From assembly GCF_000467125.1 (NCBI RefSeq), contig NZ_BATJ01000004.1, positions 1-64,000 of the forward strand: a stretch of 64,000 nucleotides of DNA, written 5' to 3'. Shown here in pieces: positions 1 through 8,859 of this stretch. The position numbers and the translations under genes are program-made. The stretch comes from Vibrio proteolyticus NBRC 13287 (GTDB lineage: Bacteria; Pseudomonadota; Gammaproteobacteria; Enterobacterales; Vibrionaceae). The first letter of the stretch is position 1. Each line of letters starts with the position of its first letter. Under the pieces are notes generated by a model that was not told the DNA's origin, ran no database searches, and saw nothing but the letters and a program-made list of their open reading frames with translations.

Positions 1-165
1 GGCCCAATTCGGGTTGTGTGGGTTGTGATTTAAGTGACTGCGCCAAAGCACTTCAGCGATATCCGCCATACCCATAGGTGCGCCCGGGTGGCCTGAGTTC
101 GCTTTTTGGACACCATCCATGCTCAGAGCACGGATAGCATTGGCTAGGTGTTTACGAGAAGACAT
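1..165 (-). CDS. tkt: Transketolase, N-terminal part (cut by window edge)
   Basis: The minus strand encodes a start Met followed by residues typical of a transketolase N-terminus: [19 protein letters not shown], then [18 protein letters not shown] and an HLNHNPHNP segment. Transketolase is a thiamine-diphosphate enzyme that moves two-carbon units between sugar phosphates in the pentose phosphate pathway, in the cytoplasm. Only 55 codons lie in the window; the active-site core is outside. The start is supported by the family N-terminus and by a GGAGCAGAC segment just upstream acting as ribosome binding site. It is divergent from metK, with a 324 bp shared upstream region. Confidence 0.93.
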   Translation of the reverse strand, partial: MSSRKHLANAIRALSMDGVQKANSGHPGAPMGMADIAEVLWRSHLNHNPHNPNWA

Positions 166-364
166 GTCTGCTCCTGAGTACGATAAGCAAGAAAAAAGGG
201 AAAGTAGCGCTGCAAGCAGCCGGAGTATTGTCGCAAAGCCCCATCAGTGCTGCAAACGTTTTACTGGATAATTTTGTCTGCAATAACGCTCATTTACGGC
301 AAAGTTGTGCAAAATCACTCATTTCAGAGCAAACGTTTGGCTAAGAGTAAAACAAAAAAAGAAC

Positions 365-392
365 TTGTAATTCGTCGGGCGAAAACTAGAAT
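365..392 (+). promoter_or_regulatory. Predicted metK promoter
   Basis: TTGTAA at 365-370 and TAGAAT at 387-392, separated by 16 bp, resemble sigma-70 -35 and -10 elements. The MetJ boxes begin immediately downstream, so bound repressor would cover the transcription start. This is pattern matching by eye; the start site is not known. Confidence 0.5.
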
Positions 393-416
393 AGACGTCT
401 AGATGTAGATACACCT
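393..416 (+). promoter_or_regulatory. Tandem MetJ operator (met boxes)
   Basis: Three adjoining 8-mers are visible: AGACGTCT (393-400, a perfect match to the met box consensus), AGATGTAG (401-408) and ATACACCT (409-416). MetJ with S-adenosylmethionine binds tandem 8 bp boxes cooperatively, and metK is a classical MetJ target, so feedback repression of SAM synthesis is the natural reading. Confidence 0.75.
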
Positions 417-489
417 ACAAAATATACCGAATTTAACTGGTGGTGAGCGCTTGTCGCTGGCCACCTTCATTTATCTAAGTGGAGCTCTC

Positions 490-1644
490 ATGGCTAAGCA
501 CCTGTTCACTTCTGAATCGGTTTCAGAAGGTCATCCTGATAAAATTGCAGACCAAATATCTGATGCAGTTCTTGATGCGATTCTGGAGCAAGACCCGAAA
601 GCGCGTGTTGCTTGTGAAACTTACGTCAAAACCGGCATGGTCATGGTTGGCGGCGAAGTTACGACTTCAGCTTGGGTTGACATTGAAGAACTGACTCGTC
701 AAACCGTACGCGAAATCGGCTACGTTCACTCAGACATGGGCTTTGATGCAGACTCTTGTGCCGTGTTGAACACGATTGGTAAACAGTCACCAGACATCAA
801 CCAGGGTGTCGACAAAGCCGATCCTAAAGAGCAGGGCGCTGGCGACCAGGGCATCATGTTTGGTTACGCGTGTAACGAAACCGACGTGCTGATGCCAGCT
901 CCGATCACTTACTCTCATTTACTGGTTCAAAAACAGGCGGAAGTTCGTAAAAATGGCACGCTGCCATGGTTGCGTCCGGACGCGAAATCTCAGGTCACCT
1001 TCCAGTACGATCAAGGCAAAATTGTAGGTATCGACGCGGTTGTACTGTCAACTCAGCACTGTGATTCGATCTCTACGCCAGATCTGCGCGAAGCGGTAAT
1101 GGAAGAAATCATCAAGCCGGTACTGCCGTCTGAGTGGTTGAACCAGGAGACCAAATTCTTCATCAACCCAACCGGTCGTTTCGTTATCGGTGGTCCAATG
1201 GGTGACTGTGGCCTGACAGGTCGTAAGATCATCGTTGACACCTACGGCGGCGCAGCACGTCACGGTGGTGGAGCCTTCTCTGGTAAAGATCCATCTAAAG
1301 TGGACCGCAGTGCTGCTTACGCGGCTCGTTATGTAGCCAAGAATATCGTGGCCGCTGGCCTGGCGGATCGTTGTGAAATCCAACTGTCTTACGCTATCGG
1401 TGTGGCAGATCCAACCTCAATCATGATTGAAACGTTCGGTACAGAGAAAGTCTCTCACGACATCATCATCCAGGCGGTACGTGAGTTCTTCGATCTGCGT
1501 CCATACGGCTTGCAAGAGATGCTGAACCTGCTGCGTCCTATCTATAAGAAGACCGCAGCTTACGGCCACTTCGGCCGCGAAGAGTTCCCTTGGGAAGCAA
1601 CGGACAAAGCAGCTCTGATCCGCGAATTCGCTGGCATCAAGTAA
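490..1644 (+). CDS. metK: S-adenosylmethionine synthase
   Basis: Makes S-adenosylmethionine from methionine and ATP in the cytoplasm, supplying methyl groups to the cell. The 384-residue product has the usual family length. Visible signatures are [14 protein letters not shown] (residues 13-26, with the ATP-binding His), GAGDQG (about 115-120) and the glycine-rich GGGAFSGKD loop (about 259-267). The ATG at 490 is chosen over an upstream TTG at 451 because it gives the conserved [14 protein letters not shown] start and has AAGTGGAG upstream. Tandem met boxes precede it and a strong terminator follows, so it is probably a single-gene transcript. Confidence 0.98.
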   Translation: MAKHLFTSESVSEGHPDKIADQISDAVLDAILEQDPKARVACETYVKTGMVMVGGEVTTSAWVDIEELTRQTVREIGYVHSDMGFDADSCAVLNTIGKQSPDINQGVDKADPKEQGAGDQGIMFGYACNETDVLMPAPITYSHLLVQKQAEVRKNGTLPWLRPDAKSQVTFQYDQGKIVGIDAVVLSTQHCDSISTPDLREAVMEEIIKPVLPSEWLNQETKFFINPTGRFVIGGPMGDCGLTGRKIIVDTYGGAARHGGGAFSGKDPSKVDRSAAYAARYVAKNIVAAGLADRCEIQLSYAIGVADPTSIMIETFGTEKVSHDIIIQAVREFFDLRPYGLQEMLNLLRPIYKKTAAYGHFGREEFPWEATDKAALIREFAGIK

Positions 1645-1662
1645 TACAAAGACTTAGCAATT

Positions 1663-1695
1663 AAAGCCCCGGCCCATGTGCCGGGGCTTTTTCTT
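1663..1695 (+). terminator. Intrinsic terminator after metK
   Basis: AAAGCCCCGG (1663-1672) pairs with CCGGGGCTTT (1681-1690) around an 8-base loop and runs into TTC/TTTT. It lies 18 bases after the metK stop. Confidence 0.9.
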
Positions 1696-1873
1696 TTCTT
1701 GCACAATTTTGCCCTCAGAAGTTGTATTTTTCTGCTTCCCTGCCAATAGTTAAAATAATGTTAAATGCCCTCAACCTTGATTGCGGCGCATCCAACATCC
1801 AAGACGGTGCAGACCGCACCGAATCGTCGTACGGCAACGACGACACTTAACCAGAATTGAGCAAGGAGGAGCT

Positions 1874-2674
1874 ATGCCTCGTACGGTTAACCCTTCGGAC
1901 TTTAAAGATAAGCGTAAAGACGTCAGTGACCATGAGTATGCACGCACCATTCCGTGCAACCAAGTCAATCTAGCGGCGCCGTTCCATTGGCTGGCACTTG
2001 GCTTACACGATTTTGTCCGTATGCCGCTGATCAGCGCGTTTTACGGGCTGTGCTTTATGGCAGCGGCCATCGGCATCGTGTTACTGATCCAATGGCAAGG
2101 CACTCACCTGGTGGTTCTGCCGGCGCTGGTGGTGTATATGCTGATCGGCCCGTTTCTGGCGCTTGGTCTGTATGACGCCAGTTGGGAACGCGAAAAAGGC
2201 CATCGGGCCAGTCTGTTGCATTCCATGAAAGCCATCGGTCGCAACTCCACCTCGCAATGGGCGTTTGCGGTGCTACTGGCCGTGTGCATGATTTTTTGGA
2301 TGCGCATCGCGGCTCTGTTGCATGCCCTTTACCCGTCCGTACAAGGCGCCCCGCTGACTGAATTCATGCCCTTCCTGGTGATCGGTTCTCTGGTCGGCTT
2401 GGTACTGGCCACGGTCGTATTCAGTATTTCCGCGTTTTCTATCCCACTGATGATGGAGCGCCGGGTTGACATGATGACCGCCGTCTTCTCCAGCTTCAAT
2501 GCGGTCCGTTCCAATATTCCGGCCATGATAGTCTGGGCAGCCATTATTTGTGGCGGCATCCTGATTGGCTTCGCCACCTTTGGCATAGGTATGCTGTTTA
2601 CCATGCCAATTCTGGGTTACGCCACCTGGCATGGTTACCACGCCACAATTAAGAAAAAACATCATCCTGAATAA
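1874..2674 (+). CDS. DUF2189 integral membrane protein
   Basis: A 266-residue predicted inner-membrane protein. After a polar N-terminus (about 50 residues) there are roughly six hydrophobic segments, among them AFYGLCFMAAAIGIVLLI, a stretch around ALVVYMLIGPFLALGLY, a middle pair, and a final pair with IVWAAIICGGILIG and IGMLFTMPILGY. This pattern fits the DUF2189 family, whose function is not known. The ATG at 1874 follows a strong AAGGAGGAG site; upstream in-frame starts lack one. It sits alone between two terminators, in the place Vibrio genomes carry such a gene near metK. Family assignment is from recall of sequence style, so moderately sure. Confidence 0.75.
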   Translation: MPRTVNPSDFKDKRKDVSDHEYARTIPCNQVNLAAPFHWLALGLHDFVRMPLISAFYGLCFMAAAIGIVLLIQWQGTHLVVLPALVVYMLIGPFLALGLYDASWEREKGHRASLLHSMKAIGRNSTSQWAFAVLLAVCMIFWMRIAALLHALYPSVQGAPLTEFMPFLVIGSLVGLVLATVVFSISAFSIPLMMERRVDMMTAVFSSFNAVRSNIPAMIVWAAIICGGILIGFATFGIGMLFTMPILGYATWHGYHATIKKKHHPE

Positions 2675-2705
2675 GAAAACCGCCCCGTCCGCCGCAATGG
2701 TGTTA

Positions 2706-2742
2706 AAATTCGCCCCGGCCAACTGGCCGGGGCGAATTTATT
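2706..2742 (+). terminator. Long perfect hairpin terminator
   Basis: AAATTCGCCCCGGCC (2706-2720) and its exact complement (2725-2739) form a 15 bp stem with an AACT tetraloop, followed by ATT. It ends the DUF2189 transcript but lies only 12 bases before the sprT start codon, so it may also limit sprT expression. Because of its symmetry it could act in both directions. Confidence 0.75.
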
Positions 2743-2751
2743 GGGGGCAAC

Positions 2752-3249
2752 GTGGACACAGAATGGGATTACCGGGCACAGAAAGTGATAGCACACTGTT
2801 TGCATCTGGCAGAGCAAACCTTTCAACGTAGCTTCCCCCACCCCGAGGTCAGCTATAAACTGCGGGGGAAAGCGGCCGGAAAAGCCTATCTGAAGCTGAA
2901 CCAAATCCGCCTTAACCCGATCCTGTTTGCCGAAAACCGTCAGGCGTTTCTGGATGAAGTGATCCCGCACGAAGTGGCTCATCTGATAACTCACCAAATC
3001 TACGGCCGGGTTCGCCCGCATGGCAAAGAATGGCAGGCGGTAATGGAGCAGGTATTGGGCGTCAGTGCCCGTACCACTCACAGCTTTGCCACCACATCAG
3101 TGCAAGGGCAAACCTTTGAATACCGTTGTGCCTGCAGTCACTACCCGCTCACCATCCGCCGTCATAACAAGGTGCTGCGTCATCAGGCCAGCTACCGCTG
3201 TCAGCGCTGCCAGGAAACGCTGCGCTTTACCGGAACCCAACTCAGTTAA
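2752..3249 (+). CDS. sprT: SprT family zinc metalloprotease-like protein
   Basis: A 165-residue protein, the same length as E. coli SprT. It carries the zincin motif HEVAH (residues 73-77) and a C-terminal zinc-ribbon-like set of cysteines (RCAC near 126 and YRCQRC near 149-154). The family relates to eukaryotic Spartan proteases of DNA-protein crosslinks, but the bacterial role is little characterised. The start is a GTG at 2752 with GGGGG upstream; no ATG in frame gives a full-length protein. The preceding terminator hairpin ends just before the start, so its promoter is unclear. In E. coli sprT also lies next to the nuclease gene endA. Confidence 0.92.
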   Translation: MDTEWDYRAQKVIAHCLHLAEQTFQRSFPHPEVSYKLRGKAAGKAYLKLNQIRLNPILFAENRQAFLDEVIPHEVAHLITHQIYGRVRPHGKEWQAVMEQVLGVSARTTHSFATTSVQGQTFEYRCACSHYPLTIRRHNKVLRHQASYRCQRCQETLRFTGTQLS

Positions 3250-3354
3250 CTCACGCCGTCCATTCGACATGTCTTAATTCCGCGACACTGTGCCCATCAC
3301 TAAAGTCTGATGTACGCTTTTGTAACCTCATCCAGAAAAATGCGTGGTAGACTG

Positions 3355-3385
3355 AAAAAAGTCATACTTTTCTAAGACTTTTTAT
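3355..3385 (+). promoter_or_regulatory. Hairpin abutting the dns start codon
   Basis: AAAAAAGTC (3355-3363) and GACTTTTT (3376-3383) form a short A/T-rich stem around a 12-base loop, ending 3 bases before the dns ATG. It may be the sprT terminator or a translation-affecting leader structure of dns. No Shine-Dalgarno sequence is visible between it and the ATG. Confidence 0.45.
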
Positions 3386-3386
3386 C

Positions 3387-4091
3387 ATGACATTACGATC
3401 TTTACTTTGCGGCATGGTATGTGCCCTGACTTGCTTCGCCGTCAATGCGGCTCCACCCTCTTCCTTCTCCAGCGCCAAAAGAGCCGCGGTGAAAATCTAT
3501 CGGGACAATCCCACCAGTTTTTATTGCGGATGCGTCATTAACTGGCAGGGCAAAAAAGGGGTCCCGGATCTCAACTCTTGTGGTTATCAGGTACGTAAAC
3601 AAGAAAAACGCGCATCACGTATCGAATGGGAACATGTGGTCCCAGCGTGGCAGTTCGGTCATCAGTTGCAATGCTGGCAAAGCGGTGGTCGTAAAAACTG
3701 TTCACGCCACGACCAACAGTTCCGTTTGATGGAAGCGGATCTGCACAATCTGACCCCTGCCATCGGCGAAGTCAATGGGGACCGCTCTAACTACAACTTC
3801 AGCCAGTGGAACGGGATTGATGGTGAAACCTACGGCCGCTGTGAGATGCAGGTCAACTTCAAACAGCGTAAAGTGATGCCGCCGGATCGCGCCAAAGGCT
3901 CGATCGCACGCACCTACCTGTACATGAGCAAAGAGTACGGTTTCAAGCTCTCCAAACAGCAGAAAAACCTAATGACCGCATGGAACAAACAGTTCCCGGC
4001 CGATCGTTGGGAGTGTGAACGAGACAAACGCATCGCCACCGTGCAGGGGAACCACAACCCGTTTGTCCTCGAAGCGTGTAAGTCCCTGTGA
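3387..4091 (+). CDS. dns: Secreted endonuclease I (Dns/EndA family)
   Basis: A 234-residue extracellular or periplasmic DNase. A signal peptide is evident ([21 protein letters not shown], cleavage near 21-22). The mature part has the His-Glu nuclease core [11 protein letters not shown] followed by [10 protein letters not shown] and the metal-ligand region [20 protein letters not shown]. Eight or more cysteines (for example FYCGC, NSCGY) suggest the disulfide-stabilised form known for Vibrio Dns. In V. cholerae Dns degrades extracellular DNA and limits natural transformation. The ATG at 3387 is the only start that gives a full signal peptide, but no ribosome binding site is visible before it. 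Confidence 0.95.
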   Translation: MTLRSLLCGMVCALTCFAVNAAPPSSFSSAKRAAVKIYRDNPTSFYCGCVINWQGKKGVPDLNSCGYQVRKQEKRASRIEWEHVVPAWQFGHQLQCWQSGGRKNCSRHDQQFRLMEADLHNLTPAIGEVNGDRSNYNFSQWNGIDGETYGRCEMQVNFKQRKVMPPDRAKGSIARTYLYMSKEYGFKLSKQQKNLMTAWNKQFPADRWECERDKRIATVQGNHNPFVLEACKSL

Positions 4092-4095
4092 TATC

Positions 4096-4152
4096 GGGGC
4101 AAGTGGCGTCGTAAGCTTTCGGGCGCGAAACGCCGCTTGCCCCTTGTTTTTT
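4096..4152 (+). terminator. Intrinsic terminator after dns
   Basis: GGGGCAAGTGGCGT (4096-4109) pairs with ACGCCGCTTGCCCC (14 bp, one G-U) across a long loop and is followed by TTGTTTTTT. Confidence 0.85.
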
Positions 4153-4209
4153 CGCTGCAAAGCATCCATGTTAGTGTCTAACTAACTTTTGCCGGAAAAC
4201 TACACCATC

Positions 4210-4941
4210 ATGCGTATCCCTCGTATTTATCATCCTGACCCAATTGACCAACTGGGCGCCGTAGCGCTGAGTGACGATGCCGCCGGCCACATCGGCCGGG
4301 TTCTGCGTATGAAAGAGGGTCAGGAAGTGTTGCTGTTTGACGGCAGCGGCGCTGAATTTCCGGCGCACATCAGCGAAGTCACCAAAAAGCAGGTTGTGGT
4401 GGAAGTCAGTGCGCGTGTCGAGCAAAACTGCGAGTCCCCACTCGATCTGCACCTTGGTCAGGTTATCTCACGCGGGGATAAAATGGAGTTCACGATTCAG
4501 AAATCGGTCGAGCTCGGTGTGAATACCATCACCCCGCTGATTTCAGAACGCTGTGGCGTCAAACTGGACCAGAAACGGTTTGAGAAGAAGCTGGCGCAGT
4601 GGCAGAAAATCGCCATCAGTGCGTGTGAACAATGTGGACGCAACGTGGTGCCCAGCATTCGCCCAGTGATGGCATTAGAAGACTGGTGTCAGGAAGACGA
4701 CGGCAGCCTGAAACTCAATTTGCATCCGCGCGCAGACTATTCGATCAACACCTTGCCGGGTCCGGTAGACAAAGTTCGTCTGCTGATCGGCCCTGAGGGC
4801 GGATTGTCCAGCGATGAAATCGACATGACTCGCACCTATCATTTTGCAGAGACCCTGCTCGGCCCACGCGTACTGCGTACCGAAACGGCGGCTCTGACCG
4901 CAATTACAGCCCTTCAAGTTCGTTTCGGCGACCTTGGCTAA
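4210..4941 (+). CDS. rsmE: 16S rRNA (uracil-1498-N3)-methyltransferase
   Basis: Methylates U1498 of 16S rRNA in the mature 30S subunit using SAM. The 243-residue length is exactly typical. The N-terminal PUA-like part begins MRIPRIYHP; the C-terminal SPOUT knot shows [15 protein letters not shown] (about 196-210) and [13 protein letters not shown] (about 221-233), the SAM-binding loops. The ATG at 4210 is preferred over the TTG at 4189 because MRIPRIYH is the family start. The stop is 13 bases before gshB, so the two are probably co-transcribed, as in other gammaproteobacteria. Confidence 0.97.
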   Translation: MRIPRIYHPDPIDQLGAVALSDDAAGHIGRVLRMKEGQEVLLFDGSGAEFPAHISEVTKKQVVVEVSARVEQNCESPLDLHLGQVISRGDKMEFTIQKSVELGVNTITPLISERCGVKLDQKRFEKKLAQWQKIAISACEQCGRNVVPSIRPVMALEDWCQEDDGSLKLNLHPRADYSINTLPGPVDKVRLLIGPEGGLSSDEIDMTRTYHFAETLLGPRVLRTETAALTAITALQVRFGDLG

Positions 4942-4954
4942 CCGGAGAAGATCA

Positions 4955-5905
4955 ATGATTAAACTGGGTATCGTGATGGACCCGATTTCGTCCATCAACA
5001 TCAAAAAAGACTCAAGCTTTGCCATGCTGCTGGAAGCTCAGCGCCGTGGATACGAAATCCACTACATGGAAATGAACGATCTGCATCTGGACCAGGGCGT
5101 CGCGGTCGCGGACAGTAAAATTGTCGAACTGAAACAAGATCCGAACAACTGGTATCACTTCACTTCCGAGCAGACGCTCGAACTGTCTGAGCTGGATGCG
5201 GTACTGATGCGCAAAGACCCGCCTTTCGATACCGAATACATCTACGCCACTTACATCCTGGAACGGGCGGAAGAACAAGGGACGCTGATCGTCAATAAAC
5301 CACAAAGCCTGCGCGACTGTAACGAAAAACTGTTCACGGCCTGGTTCCCCGAGCTGACGCCAACCACCATAGTGACACGCAAAGCAGACAAGATTAAAGC
5401 GTTTCGTGACACCCACGGAGACGTGATTCTCAAGCCACTGGACGGTATGGGTGGTGCATCTATTTTCCGCGTCAAAGAGAACGATCCCAACGTCTCTGTG
5501 ATCATTGAGACTCTCACCAACCACGGTCAGAACTACGCCATGGCACAAACATTTGTACCTGACATCAGTAACGGAGACAAACGCATTCTGGTGGTCGATG
5601 GCGAAGCCATGCCGTACTGCCTGGCACGCATTCCGGCCAAAGGGGAAACCCGCGGTAACCTGGCTGCCGGCGGAACTGGCGAAGCCCGTCCGCTGAGCGA
5701 AACAGATAAACAGATCGCCGCGGCCGTAGCGCCTACACTTAAAGAAAAAGGTCTGATCTTTGTTGGCCTGGACGTTATTGGCGATAAGCTGACTGAGATA
5801 AACGTCACCAGCCCGACTTGCATCCGTGAGATCGAGGCAGCGTTTGATATCTCAATCACAGGGAAACTGATGGACGCGATAGAGCGTCGTATCAATAAAG
5901 CGTAA
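4955..5905 (+). CDS. gshB: Glutathione synthetase
   Basis: ATP-grasp ligase that adds glycine to gamma-glutamylcysteine, the last step of glutathione synthesis. It has 316 residues, as E. coli GshB. The N-terminal segment [20 protein letters not shown], the [17 protein letters not shown] substrate region and the ATP-grasp loop [12 protein letters not shown] (about 161-172) are conserved; [14 protein letters not shown] near the C-terminus carries metal and product contacts. The ATG at 4955 has an ideal GGAGAAG site. It follows rsmE by 13 bases and precedes yqgE, the usual gshB-yqgE-ruvX order. Confidence 0.98.
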   Translation: MIKLGIVMDPISSINIKKDSSFAMLLEAQRRGYEIHYMEMNDLHLDQGVAVADSKIVELKQDPNNWYHFTSEQTLELSELDAVLMRKDPPFDTEYIYATYILERAEEQGTLIVNKPQSLRDCNEKLFTAWFPELTPTTIVTRKADKIKAFRDTHGDVILKPLDGMGGASIFRVKENDPNVSVIIETLTNHGQNYAMAQTFVPDISNGDKRILVVDGEAMPYCLARIPAKGETRGNLAAGGTGEARPLSETDKQIAAAVAPTLKEKGLIFVGLDVIGDKLTEINVTSPTCIREIEAAFDISITGKLMDAIERRINKA

Positions 5906-5963
5906 ACTGAGACAAGGGGCAGCGAACGGTTGCCCATTTATCTCACTCTGGGTTGGAGCTGTT

Positions 5964-6527
5964 ATGAACCTTACCAATCATTTTCTGGTTGCCATGCCGG
6001 GCATGAAAGATCCCTACTTCAAACACAGTGTGGTCTACATCTGTGAGCACAATGAAGACGGAGCAATGGGATTAATCATCAATGCCCCGATTGACGTTAC
6101 GGTCGGCGGCATGCTCAAGCAGGTCGACGTTCAGCCCGTGCATCCGCAGCTCAATACCGACAGTTTGAAAAAGCCCGTGCTAAATGGCGGTCCGGTGTCG
6201 GAAGATCGTGGCTTTATTCTGCACAAGCCGAAAGATCATTACGAATCCAGCGTTCAGATGACCGACAATATTTCGGTGACCACCTCTCGTGACATTCTGA
6301 CCGTACTTGGTACTGAAGCTGAGCCGGAGGACTACCTGGTGGCGCTGGGTTACGCTGGCTGGGAAGCCGGTCAACTGGAAAGTGAGCTGGCCGAAAACTC
6401 CTGGCTGACCATCGAAGCGGATCCGGATGTCATTTTCAATACTCCCATCAGCCAGCGCTGGAGCAAAGCCGTCGAGAAACTCGGCATTGACGCCGCCCAA
6501 CTTTCGAATCAAGCCGGACACGCCTGA
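5964..6527 (+). CDS. yqgE: YqgE/AlgH family protein (UPF0301)
   Basis: A 187-residue protein of the DUF179/AlgH family. The start [18 protein letters not shown], then [28 protein letters not shown] and the [15 protein letters not shown] segment are the family landmarks. The biochemical role is unknown; AlgH was first linked to alginate regulation in Pseudomonas. It sits between gshB and ruvX with short spacers (58 and 41 bases), a layout kept across many proteobacteria. The ATG at 5964 has TTGGAG upstream. Confidence 0.95.
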   Translation: MNLTNHFLVAMPGMKDPYFKHSVVYICEHNEDGAMGLIINAPIDVTVGGMLKQVDVQPVHPQLNTDSLKKPVLNGGPVSEDRGFILHKPKDHYESSVQMTDNISVTTSRDILTVLGTEAEPEDYLVALGYAGWEAGQLESELAENSWLTIEADPDVIFNTPISQRWSKAVEKLGIDAAQLSNQAGHA

Positions 6528-6568
6528 GCGTCCGGCCAAACACTTGTTATTACGGAATCCCCTTATCC

Positions 6569-6991
6569 ATGTCACGAACTATCATGGCCTTCGACTTTGG
6601 CACCAAGAGCATCGGCAGTGCTATCGGTCAGGAAATTACCGGTACGGCCTCACCGTTAAAAGCCTTTAAGGCCAACGACGGTATTCCAAACTGGGACGAG
6701 ATTGAAAAGCAGATCAAAGAGTGGCAACCCAACCTGCTGGTCGTCGGGCTGCCGACCGATCTGCGTGGTCAGGCTCTCGAGACCATCACACCACGGGCAC
6801 GTAAGTTTGCCAACCGCCTGCATGGCCGTTTCGGTTTGCCGGTCGAGCTGCACGATGAGCGACTTTCCACTACCGCAGCGCGCGCGGAGCTGTTTGAAAT
6901 GGGCGGCTATAAAGCCCTGAGCAAAGGCAATGTGGACTGCCAGTCTGCCGTTGTCATTCTTGAAAGCTGGTTCGAAGCCCAGTGGGGCTAA
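6569..6991 (+). CDS. ruvX: Putative pre-16S rRNA nuclease / RuvX resolvase-like
   Basis: A 140-residue RNase H-fold protein (YqgF). Key features are the N-terminal catalytic strand [12 protein letters not shown] (residues 5-16), DERLSTTAA in the middle and the C-terminal [16 protein letters not shown] with the conserved Asp/Ser. In E. coli YqgF is essential and linked to 16S rRNA 5'-end maturation; the family was earlier predicted to be a Holliday junction resolvase. It closes the gshB-yqgE-ruvX group and converges with pilT; the intergenic gap holds a perfect 11 bp hairpin. Confidence 0.95.
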   Translation: MSRTIMAFDFGTKSIGSAIGQEITGTASPLKAFKANDGIPNWDEIEKQIKEWQPNLLVVGLPTDLRGQALETITPRARKFANRLHGRFGLPVELHDERLSTTAARAELFEMGGYKALSKGNVDCQSAVVILESWFEAQWG

Positions 6992-6995
6992 CACT

Positions 6996-7021
6996 GGTTG
7001 CGTCAGGCAACTGACGCAACC
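6996..7021. terminator. Hairpin between convergent ruvX and pilT
   Basis: GGTTGCGTCAG (6996-7006) and CTGACGCAACC (7011-7021) form a perfect 11 bp stem with a GCAA loop. There is no T-run on either side, so terminator function is plausible but not certain; its position between convergent stops suits a shared terminator. Confidence 0.55.
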
Positions 7022-7041
7022 TGCCCCGGTTAGCGTTAACC

Positions 7042-8076
7042 TTAGCGCCATGGGCCGGCGTCAATGGTTCTGACCAATTCATCTTCATCAACGATCCCCT
7101 CAGCCAGGAGCTGACGCCCGTGTTGTGCCATGGTTTGCATCCCCTGCGCGGCTCCGGTCTGAATCACCGAATACATTTGCGCGACTTTATCTTCCCGGAT
7201 CAGATTACGAATCGCCGGCGTTGCCAGCATAATTTCATGGCAGGCCACTCTGCCGCCCACGCGGCGCTTGATCAGAGTCTGGGCAATCACGGCACGCAGC
7301 GACTCAGACAGCATCGATCGCACCATATTTTTCTCGTTGCCGGGAAACACATCGATGATCCGGTTGATGGTTTTTGCCGCCGAACTGGTATGCAGGGTGG
7401 CCAATACCAGATGACCGGTTTCCGCCGCGGTTAATGCCAGGCTGATGGTCTCACGATCACGCAGTTCCCCCACCAGAATTACATCCGGATCCTCGCGCAG
7501 CGCACTGCGCAAGGCGCGGTGAAAACTGCGGGTATCACGCTGTACTTCACGCTGATTAATTAAGCACTGCTGGCTGGTGTGGACAAACTCAATCGGATCT
7601 TCAATGGTCAAGATATGTTTGTGATGATGGTGGTTAATGTAGTCAACCATCGCCGCCAGCGTGGTCGACTTACCGGAACCGGTCGGCCCGGTCACCAGCA
7701 CCAGGCCTTGTTCATAATTGGCGATCTGGGTAAAGATGGCGGGCGCCTGCAGCGCATTTAACGTCGGCATCTGACTTGCGATGGTACGAAAAACGGCCGC
7801 GCAACCGCGCGACTGATGAAACACATTGACCCGGAAACGGCCGCTGCCCGCTCGTTGTATCGAAAAGTCGGCGTCGAGCTGCTGCTCGAATTCGCTGCGC
7901 TGCTCTTCGTCCATGACCGCATTTACCATTTGTTGCACTTCTGGCTCGCTCAGTGCCGGCCGATCCAGGCGGCGAATCTCTCCATCGATACGTAGCACCG
8001 GAGGAACACCTGCAGAAAGATGTAGATCTGACGCATTATGTTTTACACTAAACTCCAGTAACTCATCGATATCCAT
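7042..8076 (-). CDS. pilT: Type IV pilus retraction ATPase PilT
   Basis: Hexameric cytoplasmic ATPase that drives retraction of type IV pili. The protein from the chosen start (MDIDELLEFSVKHNASDLHL) has 344 residues. Visible motifs are Walker A GPTGSGKST, the Asp box, Walker B with LREDPDVILVGELRD, the His box TAAETGHLVLATLHT, and the AIRNLIRE motif that marks true PilT rather than PilB or PilU. An in-frame ATG 18 bases upstream (8094) is possible; neither has a clear ribosome site. It is divergent from yggS with almost no spacer. In V. cholerae pilU follows pilT, but here ruvX lies directly downstream. Confidence 0.95.
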   Translation of the reverse strand: MDIDELLEFSVKHNASDLHLSAGVPPVLRIDGEIRRLDRPALSEPEVQQMVNAVMDEEQRSEFEQQLDADFSIQRAGSGRFRVNVFHQSRGCAAVFRTIASQMPTLNALQAPAIFTQIANYEQGLVLVTGPTGSGKSTTLAAMVDYINHHHHKHILTIEDPIEFVHTSQQCLINQREVQRDTRSFHRALRSALREDPDVILVGELRDRETISLALTAAETGHLVLATLHTSSAAKTINRIIDVFPGNEKNMVRSMLSESLRAVIAQTLIKRRVGGRVACHEIMLATPAIRNLIREDKVAQMYSVIQTGAAQGMQTMAQHGRQLLAEGIVDEDELVRTIDAGPWR

Positions 8077-8100
8077 TGAAATTCCATAAGTCATTCAGCT

Positions 8101-8811
8101 ATGAGTAGTATTCAACAAAATATTGAGCACATCACTGCGCAGATCGCCTCCGCACAACAAAAATGCGGACGAGCTCCAAACTCGGTGCAACTGCTGGCAG
8201 TAAGCAAGACTAAACCGGTTGAAGCCATCCTTGAAGCGGCCCAATTCGGACAGCGCGCCTTCGGTGAAAACTATGTCCAGGAGGGGGTCGATAAGGTGGC
8301 ATTTTTCCGCCAACACCATCCACAACTCGATCTGGAATGGCATTTCATCGGCCCTATTCAGTCGAATAAAACCCGATTTGTTGCCGAACATTTCGACTGG
8401 GTCCACACCATTGACCGAGCCAAAACGGCGCAGCGACTCAATGATCAGCGGCCTGCAGAAATGGCGCCGCTGCAGGTTCTGATCCAGGTTAATACCAGCG
8501 GTGAAGCCTCCAAGTCCGGCGCCTCAACTGAGGAAATATTTGAACTGGCAGAGTTGATTTCGTCGCTGCCCAACCTCACGTTAAGAGGATTGATGTCAAT
8601 TCCGGCCAACACTCCAGACTACGCTTCACAGTTAACGGCTTTTCGCCAGTTGGCGCAGTTGAAAGATGAACTCTCCGCTGAGTATCCGCAGTTGGATACC
8701 CTGTCGATGGGCATGAGCGGCGATATGGACGCCGCGATTGAAGCTGGCACAACCATGGTTCGTATCGGCACCGCGATCTTTGGCGCACGCGACTACGGCC
8801 GTCAGGCATAA
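8101..8811 (+). CDS. yggS: PLP homeostasis protein YggS
   Basis: A 236-residue pyridoxal-phosphate-binding protein of the PLPBP/YggS family, with a single-domain TIM-barrel fold like the alanine racemase N-domain. The PLP lysine is in LLAVSKTKP (Lys36). WHFIGPIQSNKTR and the C-terminal LSMGMSGDMDAAIEAGTTMVRIGTAIFG phosphate-binding segment are conserved. No enzyme activity is known; loss of the family disturbs vitamin B6 and amino acid pools. It heads the yggS-proC-yggT-yggU group. The start codon sits about 25 bases from that of pilT on the other strand. Confidence 0.97.
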   Translation: MSSIQQNIEHITAQIASAQQKCGRAPNSVQLLAVSKTKPVEAILEAAQFGQRAFGENYVQEGVDKVAFFRQHHPQLDLEWHFIGPIQSNKTRFVAEHFDWVHTIDRAKTAQRLNDQRPAEMAPLQVLIQVNTSGEASKSGASTEEIFELAELISSLPNLTLRGLMSIPANTPDYASQLTAFRQLAQLKDELSAEYPQLDTLSMGMSGDMDAAIEAGTTMVRIGTAIFGARDYGRQA

Positions 8812-8859
8812 CCTGTAGCCACGATTAAGAACACCACACATTTAGGAAGTCACGTCATT

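Larger units (their letters stand above)
166..489. other. Divergent intergenic region between tkt and metK
   Basis: This 324 bp stretch has no credible gene. It holds the tkt leader on the left, an AT-rich middle, the metK promoter (365-392) with tandem MetJ-type boxes (393-416), and a metK leader of about 80 bases. The leader contains an imperfect hairpin (GGTGG near 439-443 with CCACC near 460-464) but no recognisable SAM riboswitch core. Confidence 0.7.

Noticed and set aside
417..489. Possible SAM riboswitch in the metK leader
   Set aside because: The leader is short and shows only one imperfect hairpin without the conserved SAM aptamer core; MetJ boxes explain the control.
451..489. Longer MetK N-terminus from a TTG at 451
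   Set aside because: The added 13 residues are not part of the family; the ATG at 490 has a ribosome site and gives the exact known length.
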